The notes beneath the pieces were generated by a model, which saw only the letters and a program-made list of their open reading frames with translations, was not told the DNA's origin and ran no database searches. A DNA stretch of 64,000 nt, taken from the NCBI GenBank assembly GCA_021397845.1, contig CM038047.1, positions 123,238,112 to 123,302,111 of the forward strand, in the 5' to 3' direction. Position 1 is the first letter of the stretch; the number at the start of each line of letters is the position of its first letter. Made by a program: the position numbers and the translations under genes. This stretch comes from Areca catechu (taxonomy: Eukaryota > Streptophyta > Magnoliopsida > Arecales > Arecaceae). This document shows, piece by piece, positions 12,781 to 24,149 of this stretch.

Positions 12781-12899
12781 CCTACAAAATAATCAAGTAG
12801 AATTTTTAGGTACCTAAGCTTTCTTAGGCCCTTGATGGTTAGTAAATATAGTTCCTTTAGGAATCCAAATCTTTTTCAATTTGATTTTATTTTTCCTTC

Positions 12900-14506
12900 T
12901 CATATTACATTAATAAGCTTTGTGTCCAACCCCATTACAGCAAAAACAAACAACTTTTGGCTTTTGAAAATAATTGAATGCTGAAAACCTTGATGAATAA
13001 GATTTTAAAGCTGAAAATTTATTTATATGCATTGAATTGAACCTAATTCCAACTTTATCACTAGATATCCTTTGATTTTTTAAGATTAGTTCAAGTTTGT
13101 TAGAACTTAAGGTTAATTTATCAACAAGAGGTTTGAGTCTATTCATATCATTTTGCAAACTCTTATTCTTTTCAAAACACTCATCTTTTTCAATTTGCAG
13201 TACCTTGCATTCTTTAGAAATATTACTCAATTATTTTTGCAATAGATTATTCTTTTCAAAAATTTCATTCTTTTCTTTCAACAATATGTCATATTTATTT
13301 CTCATGGATTTAATTTTCAAACTAGCTTTCTTGTATTCATTTAAAAGTTCATAAAAGGCAAAATGTAATTCATCATAAGTAAATTTATGTATGGGTTCAG
13401 TAGATGTTACCTCATCTTCTAGATCCATCAAACTTATATTAGCTATTTTTGATGTCTCTTCATCTTCATTTGAAGTAGATTCATTGCTGTCGCTCCATGT
13501 AGCCATCATGGCTTTCTTCTTCTTCTTCTTGTATCCCTTTTTCAATGTAGGACACTCTTAACGGTAGTGCCCCGACTTCTTGCATTCATAACATATGGGT
13601 TGTTGCTCCTTTTCTTTGTTTTTATCTTTCTCTTTCTCCTTACTTTGTTCACCCTTGCCAAGATGCTTTCTCCAATATCTTGACTTTCTTTTGTCCATAA
13701 ATCTCTTGAATCTCCTCATAACTAAGGCTATGTTATCATCTCCCATTTCTTCAATAAAGGAGGGGCTTTCTTCTTCTTTTTTCTTTTTGTTTCTTAATCT
13801 CAGCTGTAGCCTTAAAGCTATAGATTTCTTTTTCTCGTTGTCATATTTGCTACGGTGTTGCATTGTTAGTTCATGTGTAATTAAAGAACCAAGAAGTTCA
13901 TCATGTGGGAGTGTGTTTAAGTCCTTGGCTTCTTGAATTGCAGTGACCTTGGGATCCCATTTATCTGATAAACATCCAAGAATCTTTTTCACAAGATCAG
14001 CATTAGAATACACCACCAAGACTTTTCAAATCATTAATAATATATATTAATCTAACAAATATTTCAAATATTATTTTTTTGGTTCCATTTTGAAAAGCTC
14101 ATAATTGTACACAATAATATAAATTTTGGAGATCTTTACTTGTGCTGTACCTTCATAGGTAACTTGTAGTTTATCCCAAATTTTCTTTATCGAAGTGCAA
14201 GTGAAAAACTAGTTAAACTTATTTACATCCAAAGCATAATAAAGAAGGTTCATGGCTTTGGCATTAAGTTCACCTATTTTCATGTCACATTCATTCCATT
14301 CCTCTTTGATTTTAGGATATCTATGCCATCAACTTTCTTAATGGGTATGTAAGGTCCTTTCAAGATTATCTTCCATAATTGAAAATCAATAGCTTGAATA
14401 TAAATTTTCATTCTAGCTTTTCAGTAAGTGTAATTGGTGCCGGTGAATACCAGAGGTTTATTACTTGATTGACCTTCGGCCAAAGCTGTGCTCATTTAAG
14501 TTGCCA
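12900..14506 (-). pseudogene. gag: Copia-A gag remnant with two zinc knuckles
   Basis: Starts at the ATG at 14506, with a stop at codon 4 and a second ATG at 14495. It continues through an N-terminal copia Gag domain (TNYTYWKARM), a Lys/Glu-rich stretch and a first CCHC knuckle (CYECKKSGHYR, interrupted by TAA just before its last Cys). A long heptad-rich coiled-coil region with many Lys, Glu, Leu and Asn follows, then a second knuckle (CFCCNGVGHKAY) near 12910-12950. The second knuckle after a coiled coil is the Sirevirus Gag arrangement. Several frameshifts and stops are present. Confidence 0.8.
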
Positions 14507-14550
14507 TTAAACTTTTCTCTTCATCGTTAGATTAATGGCACTAAGACATG

Positions 14551-14562
14551 GCTCTGATACCA
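14551..14562 (-). other. Primer binding site, initiator-Met tRNA (Copia-A)
   Basis: Perfect TGGTATCAGAGC on the minus strand, two bases from the LTR end, as is usual for copia elements. Confidence 0.9.
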
Positions 14563-14564
14563 CT

Positions 14565-15900
14565 TGTTCCCCAGTTGGCCAACCCAAGAGGGGTGTGAAT
14601 TGGGTTTGTAAAAAAAAATTAACAAGTATGTGCCTTATAAAAACTTTGTGGTGAGTGAAGTATGCAAAGTATTGCAAGCGAAAGTAAGTATGCAAGGTAA
14701 CAACAAACACAAACACCACAAAATTTAGAGTGGTTCAGAGCAACCCAGCTCCTATATCCACTACCCAAGGTGCACACTTGGGATTTCTACTATATTCATC
14801 TAGAATATAGACGGATTATTTTACTATAGGATCACAATCCAAAATCCAATATGAAGTTAGTTTTTCAGGGATAAATAACAATCCAACTTGGTTTTCAAGG
14901 CTAACCAATAACCCGAAAAATAACTTATAAGTTACAGCCACCTGCTATACATGTAACAACTCAAAAATAGTGTTAAAAAGAAAGCAACACTAAAACAAAC
15001 CCAATGTTGTTGAATGGTTGCAGTTGAAGCTCTTAATGAGGCCTTCTTGAATGCTTCTTCAATGCTTTTCAAGGCTCTCATATCTCTTCAAAGATAAACT
15101 CAAGAAGTTGGGGGGAAGTTGTTGGTGAACATGAGTTTTAACTTGAAAGCTCTTAGAACATTCAATATTCACTTTAAAGTTCCTTAAAAGTTCTTTTTCT
15201 TTCACTTAAATCCTTTATTTATAGTTTCTTGAAGTGTTCCCATGTGAATATGGCTGTTAGAACTCCTTGGAAATGAAAAACTAGCGATTGGAAGACTTTA
15301 GAACTAAGAAATTCAAATTCTAGAACTAGTTGTTACTATTCAAATTCTAGAATTTGAGTCAGCTCGCAGACTTCGAGTCGGCTTGGATTCTCATTCCAAA
15401 TTAGAGTTAGCTCGATTGACTGGAGTCTTAGAAGCATATTTCAGTCACTCTGAAAGAGTTGGCTCAAATTTTTATTAAGTTCGCTTGAATTCTATATATC
15501 AGAAAATTCTATGCCATGCTAGATAATGTATCAGCTCTATTTAGTTGGGTCGACTCGAGTGAAACTTCTTTAGAGTCTTCCAAAATGCTTCAAACTTCTT
15601 CCAAACAACTTCAAACTTCTTTCAAACAACTTCTAGGATCTTTAAACTTAAAATTACATTAATTTGGCCTTTTTACATGAATATACAAATAAATTTACCT
15701 AGAACTCTTAAATGATTGAAATATACAAGAAACTTTTTCTTTAAGTACATTGATACACTACAATGAACATAGAATTGTAGGGTGAAAGATTATCTATTTG
15801 AAACATCCTACAAAAACTTCTTAAACATATGAAAATTATTAGTATCAAATGCATGCTCTAATATTTTGTTATCATCAAAATCATTCCAGGAGTCAACACA
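14565..15900 (-). repeat. 5' LTR of Copia-A
   Basis: About 1336 bp, starting TGTGTTGACTCC and ending CTGGGGAACA in element sense. A TATAAATA-type box is at 15216-15223. GTCGAC-related motifs occur between 15355 and 15560. The start could be two bases shorter because of the TGTG repeat. No second LTR is present for comparison. Confidence 0.75.
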
Positions 15901-15911
15901 TATTATTTTTA

Positions 15912-16392
15912 AAACTCTCATAGGAATGTCTTTTTATCGACTAGTATTCGGAAAAGCTTGTCATTTGCTAGTAAAATTGGAACACCATGTATTTTGGCCT
16001 ATTAGGTAATTTAATTTTGACATACAAAATGTGGGTTCCAATAGGACTTCAAATAAATGAGCTAGAAGAGCAACGTAATGTAGCACATAAAAGTTCTAAA
16101 ATTTACATGGCTCGAATTAAAGCATACCATGATAAATTTATTAATCAAAAAATGTTTGATCCTAATATAAAAAGTATGACTTTATAATTCTAGGTTATGT
16201 CTTTTTCTTGAGAAACTTCGCTCACATTGGGATGGACCATTCATTGTGATCCAAGAGCCATAGCACTTAGAGATCCTAAGCAAGAAAATATTTTTAAGGT
16301 AAATGGCCAATATTTGAAACCTTATATGGATGGAATTAATGATGGGAAGATAGTAGAATATGTTGACTTAATATATCCAACACCTCTATAAC
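15912..16392 (+). pseudogene. Athila/Tat-type Ty3/gypsy integrase C-terminal relic
   Basis: Broken frames read FKTLIGMSFYRLVFGKACHL, then a stretch around INELEEQRN, KIYMARIKAYHDK, then LEKLRSHWDGPFIV and FKVNGQYLKPYMDG. This order is the integrase C terminus of Athila/Tat-lineage gypsy elements. Stops and frameshifts interrupt it. The motif AGCTGAAGACATTAAAC just after the frame, followed by GGGAGGCAACC, is also typical of the sequence that follows pol in that lineage. Copia-A was inserted at its left edge, so the upstream pol is missing. Confidence 0.8.
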
Positions 16393-18338
16393 ACTCAGCA
16401 TAGTTTAGCTGAAGACATTAAACTTAGTGCTTTTGGGAGGCAACCTAGTTTATGCATTTATTTTTTATCATTTAATTTGTTTTTTGAAAATCAAGAAGAA
16501 TAATAAACCATGTTTGGGGGGATGCTATGTCAAAGGCTCAGGAGGAACAAATTACAAAAGAAACCATACCCACAAAGGAAGAAACTCTAACATAATAGTA
16601 TAGAGCACAACAAATCCAGGTGGTATCTTTTATTTTAACTTATTTTACATTGCTACTCTCTTCTTCCATTAGAGACAATGAAAATTAAGTTGGGGGAAAT
16701 AATTAAATTGATCAAGTCCTCAAGTATGACCTTAATTAGTTTTCTATACCAAACTTTATCTCGATTTGAAGTTAATCGAGCTTTCTAAATGATGAATGAT
16801 TAATGATTTAGATAATTTTAGATATATTGAGGGGTAAATTATTAAGGAAGCCCAATAAATGGTAAAGTTTATACTAGAATTTTTTTTTGAGTAATTCTAG
16901 ATCCTTCTGATGATTGATCTTGATGAAAAATCTACTTTATAAAGGTATAAGTGGAAATATCGAAGAATGCATAAAGTCCTCTTTAAAGTTTAGTAAATTA
17001 GATTTTCAGTATCTCTCAAAACTAATCGGGCCCCTTCGTCTAAGAAAGCATTGTTATTTGCATCAAAATGTGAGAATATAAAGAAATCTCTTATAGAGTT
17101 AGTTTAACACGGCCTTTTTGACTCGAGTAAGGGTTTGCTATGCCTAATTCCCTAAAGCCTACTAGTTTATGAGTCATTGGCCTAAAACATGCTACAAGGG
17201 TCAACTAGAAAGCATGGGGTTAAGACATTGCACTCATATTTACCAAAAAGGAGGATTAAACTGCAAGTAGATACTATACCAAATCCAAAGTAAGTTGGAA
17301 GACTTAAAGAATAAGGTGGAAAGTTGGCAAAAGAAAAAACTATAAAAATTTTCATGGACTTTCTTGACCACTAAATGAATGAAATTGATCATTTGATAAA
17401 ATATCTTTTTATACTCTAATCAGTTATCAACTGATTTTAGAATTAGCAAGGTGATTTTCACTTCTTGGATAAGTTGGTATACATTATTGATTTATCTATT
17501 TTACTTGAAAATGAGTAAAACTCAATTTCGAAAGTGTAATAAATACATAAATAATATTACTAAAAGTATAAATTTATAAAAAAATTAATACTTTCTAATT
17601 TGCTTTACTGGTCATTGAGTACATGCAGCTCAAATCTGGTTTGGATGAGTCAAATTGGGATCAAAATGAAGTTTAAATATTCCCAAAATCAAGTTATAAG
17701 CTAGCTGGCCTATCATGGACCAAGTCTACCAAAAGATGGCATTGCTCATGGAAGCCATTAACCGTGGTCCATGAGCCATGACCGTGGACCACAAAAAAAA
17801 AACATGAATAAGAGTTTTATCCATGCACTAGAGGAGAAGGGAAAGGCACATTATAGTCTAGAGAATGGGCTTCTACTTGATTTTTCATGTGAGAATGAAG
17901 TTTTTACATAGTTTTTCACTTTCTATAGATTGGGCAAACAGACTTCTATGGATGACATAGGAGTTTAGCAGAGAATAGGTTGAAACAAAGGGTGCTGACT
18001 GATAGAGCTTGATGCGATGGACTCACTGGCCACGAACCAACTTAGCATTGTACTGGCAAGTGGAGACATGGGAATCTCTACATGTTGAAACCAAACACAC
18101 CATGCGGAATGACCAGAACAATGCTTAATTTGTTAGCTATTAGGCTTCCATACAGAGCGGACACAGTGGATTGAATAGGATTTCCTAAACTAGAGATAGG
18201 TCTTTCTGTCAGAGTTCGATCGCAGGAGTTTGGAAATGGATGTGAGCTATCAGAATTCAACAAGGAATGATTGATACAAAGCAGGAGGTTGGGAACCATG
18301 GCTTTTGGAGCTTGAACTAAATGATGGAGGATGCAAAC
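16393..18338 (+). other. 3' non-coding region and probable LTR part of the Athila/Tat relic
   Basis: No gene recognised. It holds GGGAGGCAACC just after pol, two G-rich tracts (near 16515 and at 16692-16699) that could be polypurine tracts, and then AT-rich sequence that is probably the decayed 3' LTR. The LTR start is not clear. Confidence 0.45.
16692..16699 (+). other. Candidate polypurine tract of the Athila/Tat relic
   Basis: GGGGGAAA in the context TTAAGTTGGGGGAAAT, about 300 bp after the integrase frame, as expected for plus-strand priming in this lineage. Confidence 0.45.
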
Positions 18339-18377
18339 TGTTATACCCAACCAGCTAACCTTCGAACCAGACCAGTG

Positions 18378-18848
18378 CTGAGGTCAGACAGATCCACTCA
18401 TACTGAGATCCAATTGATCCACTCCTGCTGAGGTCCGGCTGACCCAATCTTGCTGAGGTCCGACTGACCCACTCCTGCCGAGTTCAAGCTAACCTACTCT
18501 TGCTGAGGTCCGACCGACCCTCTCCTGCTGAGGTCTGGCTGACCCACTCCTATTGAGGTCCGGTTGACCCACTCCTGTGGAGGTCCGAGCAACCCGCTGT
18601 AGCTGAGGTCTGACCGGCCAACTATGGCGGTGGTCCGACCGGCCCACTATAGTTGAGGTCCGAATGACCCACTATAGCTAAGGTTCGAGCGACCCACTAT
18701 AGCCGAGGTCCGACCGGCAGACTATAGCCGAGGTCCAGGCGACCCTCTCCATCGGAGGTCCAATCGGCTCTCCCTAGTCAGGGACCGACTGGCCCTCTCT
18801 AGTTGAGGCTTGACCTTCTCCAACTGAGGTCCAACCGACCCACTCCCA
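18378..18848 (+). repeat. 25-bp minisatellite, about 19 units, in the U3 of the solo LTR
   Basis: Tandem units of consensus CTGAGGTCCGACYGACCCAC followed by TCCTG or TATAG. Eighteen units are 25 bp and one (18803-18823) is 21 bp. The early units end in ACTCCTG; a middle block ends in ACTATAG, showing block-wise expansion. Confidence 0.92.
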
Positions 18849-19088
18849 TGACAGAAGTCCACATTTAACCCAGTAGAGCCACTCCATGGATGGCTTAACG
18901 GCTCTAGAAGCTCCTTTCAGCTGGGACCAAAATTTTGTTACAACAGAACCCTGACATGTCTGCGCCACTACTCCACTAGTCCCATGATGCCACCCATCTT
19001 GGCACCACGTGGCCACTATCCGATCTTCTAAGGGCAGATCGATCATTCCTTGCCTAGCCCCTAATAGATTTTGGTAAGGTTCCACACT

Positions 19089-19095
19089 TATATAA
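19089..19095 (+). promoter_or_regulatory. TATA box of the solo LTR
   Basis: TATATAA inside the palindrome CTTATATAAG, 240 bp downstream of the minisatellite. Confidence 0.6.
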
Positions 19096-19321
19096 GGTAA
19101 AGCGGGGGACTCTGGGTGGTAAGGACTCTCTTCATGCTCCACAAGCTCATCTCCATTGATTCCTCCATTCTATTGCCCTCAAGCTCCCGCTAACTTAAGC
19201 ATTGGAGTGTTCCCCACCGAAACACCACCAGCCCTTGGAAACTTTTTTACAGGAACCAGGAAAGGAGCGCTCCAGCCAAACTGACTAAACCCGATCCGGG
19301 AGAAGTTGCAGCAACACAAAC

Positions 19322-19800
19322 CAAAAGTAGTTGGAGTTCGGTGCTATGAATAACGGAGATCTAGTTGTTGCAACCGGGCATTGGCATTGGTCGATGCTAT
19401 CTTGAAGCAGAACAGGGGATTCAATGGATGATTGGCTAGCCATGGAATCAACGTGGAACAGAGTTTTGTCTTCTGGAACCAACGGGGGTGAACTGTCTGA
19501 TTTTTTGCTGATATTGAAGTTCAATTTGAAATAGGAAGACAGTTGGGATGCAGAGCTTAGATGTTGAATGAATGCGATGGGATTTGGATGAAGAGAATGA
19601 AGAAGTCAGACGTGGTATTAACGTATCTCCCTCCACCTTTAAAAGGTCACTGGTGCAGCAGGGCTTGGCTAGAGTGCATTCCTTTCCTTCATTTCATCGA
19701 GCCTTCACCCTTCACCTTACAATGTCTTTCTGCATCATCTCGATGCCAATTTATTTTTAGATTCACAAATCAAATCCTTATTAATTTTCTCATCTAGGCT
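19322..19800 (+). other. Non-coding remainder of the sequence hosting the solo LTR
   Basis: Continues the host sequence of 18338 after the CAAAC duplication. No domain-bearing frame. A CTTTAAAAGG stretch near 19639 could be a degenerate TATA box. Probably part of the old Athila/Tat LTR. Confidence 0.35.
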
Positions 19801-20934
19801 CATTAACATAACCTTACAATAAGCTAATTTCAATCATGCAATCTAATTTCAAAACTTGGAAGGGCCTAACCCCTAGTTTCAATTTCTTTGAAACTAGTTA
19901 CAATATAAAACCAAGGTACAAAAGGATGAAAGCCAAGATGCTCTTTAAAAGAGAAAAAGAAAGTCAATGAAGCTCTTGAAAGATTTTTTGAATTATCTTC
20001 CTCAATGAAAATTCTCAATGATTACAATGATTGCTAGTTGAGAATTGAAGGTACATTCTTTAAAAATAAAGACTTTTTTTTTGGAAAGTTAGCTCTTAGA
20101 ATATTCTTTTGGAAGTTGTTAACTTTCTCTGGGATTCTCTTGCTTTTTTAATAAGTTTGGTGAGGAATAAATATATTTAAAACTTTTAAAAATTCATTTA
20201 TGGTCATTAAAGAGTGAAAACTAGCCATTTGATACTTTGTTCTAACTTTTGTAGTTTTAAAAATATAGCCATTATTATGCTATCAGACCTGTAAGAGTTG
20301 ACACTTCAACCAATAAGTTGATACGTGGAGTCTAGGTATCGACACTTAAATTATTCTAAAAAATACTATAATTTGAAATTATCTTGTGACATTGATATTT
20401 GAGTCATGAGTCGATACCTTGAGTCGACACTTGGAGTCCTGGTGTTGATATTTGAGTTTTTGACAAAAATTTAAGTTTTTATTATTTCCTATGGCTTTGA
20501 CACTTGGTGCATAAGCTGACCTGTGAGTCGATACCTAAACAGCAGTGTTGTACTTAGCATGCCTGCTAAAACTTTATGTGCTACTTACTTTTTCTTTTAT
20601 GAGGGTCATCACTTGACCTATGCCACTTCAAAAATATGTACTAAACTCTAAATTTTGAAGTCTTGACATATATTCTTCCTTTCCAACCTTCAATTATTCA
20701 ATATGATATGGCTTCCTTGGCTTTTCACTTGTGAAGATATCCAAAAGATATAAAATTTACTTGTCTAAGGGTTGATCATTTGAGTTCATCATTTATAAGT
20801 TTTGAAGGGTGCCTGAAATATTTATTTTATAATTTCAACAAATAATTAGTACCTTATATATACTCAATATTTTGTTATTCATCAAAATCAAAATCTTCAA
20901 GTATATAAGCATAAAAGCTCAAAGTATTAGAATA
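19801..20934 (-). repeat. Sirevirus-like LTR remnant, minus strand
   Basis: Contains GAGTCGACAC-type motifs (20290-20550) and, near 20870-20900, CAATATTTTGTTATTCATC, the complement of the Sirevirus LTR start motif seen in Copia-B. Its ends are indistinct. It lies head to head with the Copia-B 5' LTR that begins at 20935. Confidence 0.55.
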
Positions 20935-22456
20935 TGTGGATCTTATTGACTCCTTTCTTGATTTTGATGAATAATAAAATATTTAAGTATATTTGATTAC
21001 TAACTATATGTTAAAAGTGTGTTTACCAGAGCAGGGCACTCATCAAGATTAAAATATATTAAAAGTTCAAAGCTTATCATCTTGTTGAAGCAGTCACTCT
21101 CTTTGATGAAACTTCAAGTTAAATGGACCTTCATATATAAGAATAACCTTGAAGAACTCAAATCTTGAAGTTAGAAAAGTTTCAACAAAGCTTCAATAGA
21201 GTTTCAAGAGAGTTTCAGCCATGTATCGACTGATGGAAGTAAAGTATCGACTCACAGAATCTTGAGCTGATATGTAGAAGAAGTTTTAGATGGCATGCAT
21301 GAAGTGCCGACTCATAAAGCTCAAGTATCGACTCATGTATCGACTCAAATGTCGACTCATGTGTCGACTCAAGTGTTGACTCAAGGTCTGAGACCAAAAA
21401 TGAAACAGAACATGCTGAATTTAAATTTTTTCTTAAGTGTTGACTCATGAAGATGAAGTGTCAACTTAAGTATCGACTCACCAGAAGAAGTGTCGATGCA
21501 CCAGTACATTCTAGAGAGCTTCATAAAGTATTTTTTGATCTAGAGTCGATTCAAGTGTCGACTCATGTGTCGACACCTGCAGGTTAGGATGAACAGTAAT
21601 GGCTAGTTTTTTGAAGTGCAGAAATAATCCTTTTTATCTCTAACAGCTATTTTCACCTCTCCAACGGTCAAAACCAATCATTTAAGGCTTGGAAAGGTAT
21701 TTAAAGTGGACCAAACTCAAGAGGGAAAATAATAATGAGCAACTAATGAGAATTTATTAAGAGTGCATTACTTTTAAGTGAAGTTGAGCTTTCAAGCACT
21801 CAAGAGCATTCAAGAAGCATTCAAGTCTGTCCTTCAAACATCCATTAAGGCTTCAACAACTTGGGAACAAGCTTCTCAACTACAATCAACGAGCTTCAAA
21901 GAGATATTTGCTTTATTTTCAAAAGCTTATTATACTTTTATCTTGAACTTGACTTTATTATTATTTTTAGTTTCAGGTGGATTGAAACTAGTGGTTGGAT
22001 TGTTGGTGAGCCTTGTAAAAACTAACTTAGATTTTTGGTTAGTCTTGTAAAAATCAAGAGATTTTTGGTTAGCCTTGTAAAAACTAAGAGGTTGTTGGTG
22101 AGCCTGGTGAAAACCAACTAGATTTTTGGTTAGCCTGATGAAAATCAAGGGGTTATGATTAGTAAGCCTAGAAAACAAATCAGCTATAATCAAGTGGGAT
22201 TATAGTGAAATACCAAAGTAGACCTTGGAGAGTGGATGTAGGTGCTTTGTTGTGCACTGAACCACTGTAAATTATTGTGTGTTTGTGATTTCTTCTCTTT
22301 TCTTGCTTATACTTTATTTTTGCTGTATTTTAATTATCAGGCACACATACACTTGAGATCACTAGTACCTTCATTATTTTGTATTGGCACTCTCACTTGC
22401 AACAAGTTTTGAAAACCTAATTCATCCCCCTTCTTGGGTTGCTTCACTGGGCAACA
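20935..22456 (+). repeat. 5' LTR of Copia-B
   Basis: About 1522 bp, starting TGTGGATCTTATTGACTCC with a TTGATTTTGATGAATAA motif close behind, and ending GGGCAACA. It holds a dense array of TCGACTCA/GTCGAC motifs (21214-21575), a TATTTAAA box at 21698-21705, and tandem GGTTAGCCTTG...AAAACCAA units of about 35 bp (21976-22172). The 831-bp fragment at 43291-44121 is its 3' partner. Confidence 0.85.
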
Positions 22457-22458
22457 AG

Positions 22459-22470
22459 TGGTATTAGAGC
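22459..22470 (+). other. Primer binding site of Copia-B
   Basis: TGGTATTAGAGC, one C-to-T change from the tRNA-iMet complement, two bases inside the LTR end. Copia-C carries the same variant. Confidence 0.85.
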
Positions 22471-22514
22471 AACATTCTTATCTTTTCGGTCTAACTGCCT
22501 TGAGTTAAAGATCT

Positions 22515-24144
22515 ATGGCAGCCCCTTTAGATTTTAGTGTTGTTGAGGGTCAAGCCTCAAATAGACCACCCTTTTTTAATGGCATAAATTATACGTATTG
22601 AAAAACCCACATAAGAATCTATATGCATTCAATAGATTATAATCTTTGGAAGGTTGTAGTAAAAGGTCTCCATGTTCCTTCCACGATGGTTAATGGCATT
22701 TCCATTTCAAAACTTGAAGAGGATTGGCATAAAAATGATATTAAGCAATCAAAGCTTAATGCTAAAACTATGAACTTGCTCCATCGTGCATTGGATCCTA
22801 TTGAATTTAATAGGATATCCACATGCACATCCGCAAAGAAAATTTAGGACATGCTTGAGGCTACTCATGAGAGTACCCATCAAGTGAAGAATACTAAAGT
22901 AAATATGCTTGTACATACATATGAAAAATTTAGAATATAGCCTAATGAATTTATAACTGATATGTATACTAGATTTACTAGTATTGTAAATGGTATGAGA
23001 AGTCATGGAAAGGTTATGTATAATGCTAACCTTATAAATAAAATTCTCAGGTCATTGCCAACATCTTGGGATATGAAAGTCATAGCAATTCAAGAAGCTA
23101 AATATATTGAGAAGCTTTCCTTGGAGAAACTTGTTGGTTCACTCATGACTTATAAGTTGAACTTAAAATAAAATGTAGTGGATGCAGATAGGAAGAAGAA
23201 GACCACCGCATTCAAATCCACTATACCAAATGAGTCTTCAAGTAAAGAATCAGAAGAAGGAGAAAATAAAGATGAAGAGGCTCTAGTGGCAAGAAAATTT
23301 AGAAGATTCATGAGGAAGAAAAAGTTCTCATTCAAAAAGAAGCCATATAAAGGTGAGCCTAGCAAGGACAAAGCCAAAGAAAATGAAAAAGAGAAGGAGA
23401 ATGACCGACCTATTTGCTTTGAGTGTAAGAAGCCTGGATATTATAAATTTGATTATCCTCTTCTTAAAAAATTTAAGAAGTTTAAAAAGAAAGCAATGAT
23501 GGCAACATGGAGTGATAGTAAAGATTCCAGTTCAGAGGAAGAATAGCAAGAAGTCGCCAATCTTTGCCTCATGGCTCAAGAAGATGAGGTACAATCTGAA
23601 CTTGAATCAGAATTTACTTTTGAAGAACATAGAGATGCTTTTGATGAACTTATGCATGAATGCAAATTGCTAGAAATTGAAAATAAAAAGTTAAAAAAGC
23701 ATGCTGATTCATTTTCTCATGAAAATACCAATCTTGCAAATAAAAATAATGATTTAAAAGATATGATTAATATTTTAAAAAAATAAAAGAATGCTTTATC
23801 AAAAGAAATAGAAGTGTTGAAAAGATCCAAGGCTGTAGTTACAAATAATGAACTTTTAATGAAAAACAAATACCTTGAGGTAGAAAACAAGAAATTCAAA
23901 GATGAGCTTGACAAAGTTAAACCTTTTGTTGAAAAGTTTATATTTAATTTTGAAAAGTTAGATTTATTATTGAACAATCAAAGAGCTGTATTTGATAAAG
24001 CTGGACTTGGTTACATGCAACAAAAGAAACAAAAATTTTTCAAGAATTTCTTTATTCCTGCATCATTTAATGTTACTTGTTGTAGTTGTAGAAAATTTAG
24101 GCATAAAGCATATCAGTGTGACCTAAGAAAGTTAAATAATTCTA
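22515..24144 (+). pseudogene. gag: Copia-B gag, degenerate
   Basis: Starts at the ATG at 22515 (MAAPLDFSVVEGQASNRP). An N-terminal copia Gag domain is followed by a Lys/Glu-rich linker and a first zinc knuckle that reads CFECKKPGYYKFDYP, where the His and last Cys are both Tyr (Copia-C keeps CFECKKPGHYKFDCP). A long Lys/Glu/Leu/Asn coiled-coil region (23571-23977) and an intact second knuckle CCSCRKFRHKAYQC near 24075-24120 follow. The coiled-coil C-terminal Gag extension is known to bind dynein light chain in Sireviruses; I see only the coiled-coil composition. Stops include TGA near 22600 and TAG near 22843. Chromovirus copy 2 cuts it at 24149. Confidence 0.85.
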
Positions 24145-24149
24145 GAAAG

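Larger units (their letters stand above)
10123..15900 (-). mobile_element. Copia-A: degenerate Sirevirus-type Ty1/copia element, 3' end missing
   Basis: Minus-strand element comprising 5' LTR (14565-15900), primer binding site, gag and pol. It stops inside RNase H at 10123, where another LTR begins; the rest of RNase H and the 3' LTR are absent here. Sirevirus affinity is inferred from the long Gag with two zinc knuckles flanking a coiled-coil region and from the LTR start TGTGTTGACTCC with a nearby TTTTGATGATAACAAAATATT motif, shared with Copia-B and Copia-C. Stops and frameshifts are numerous. Confidence 0.85.
18339..19316 (+). mobile_element. Solo LTR with 5-bp TSD CAAAC
   Basis: The 978-bp unit starts TGTTATACCC and ends GCAGCAACA. 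It is flanked by the direct repeat CAAAC at 18334-18338 and 19317-19321. It contains a 25-bp minisatellite (18378-18848) and a TATA box (19089-19095), so the layout is U3 with tandem repeats, then promoter, then R-U5. No internal region is present, so it is a solo LTR left by LTR-LTR recombination or a very short non-autonomous element. The lineage is unknown. Confidence 0.85.

Noticed and set aside
18078..18350. 90-codon minus-strand frame as a gene
   Set aside because: It spans the border and target duplication of the solo LTR at 18339, so it is an artefact of the insertion.
18378..18848. Regular tandem repeats resembling a CRISPR array
   Set aside because: The units are contiguous with no unique spacers, and the sequence is plant nuclear; it is a minisatellite.
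19285..19797. Small overlapping frames in 19285-19797 as a gene
   Set aside because: Short, on both strands, no domain, one of them crossing the solo LTR border.
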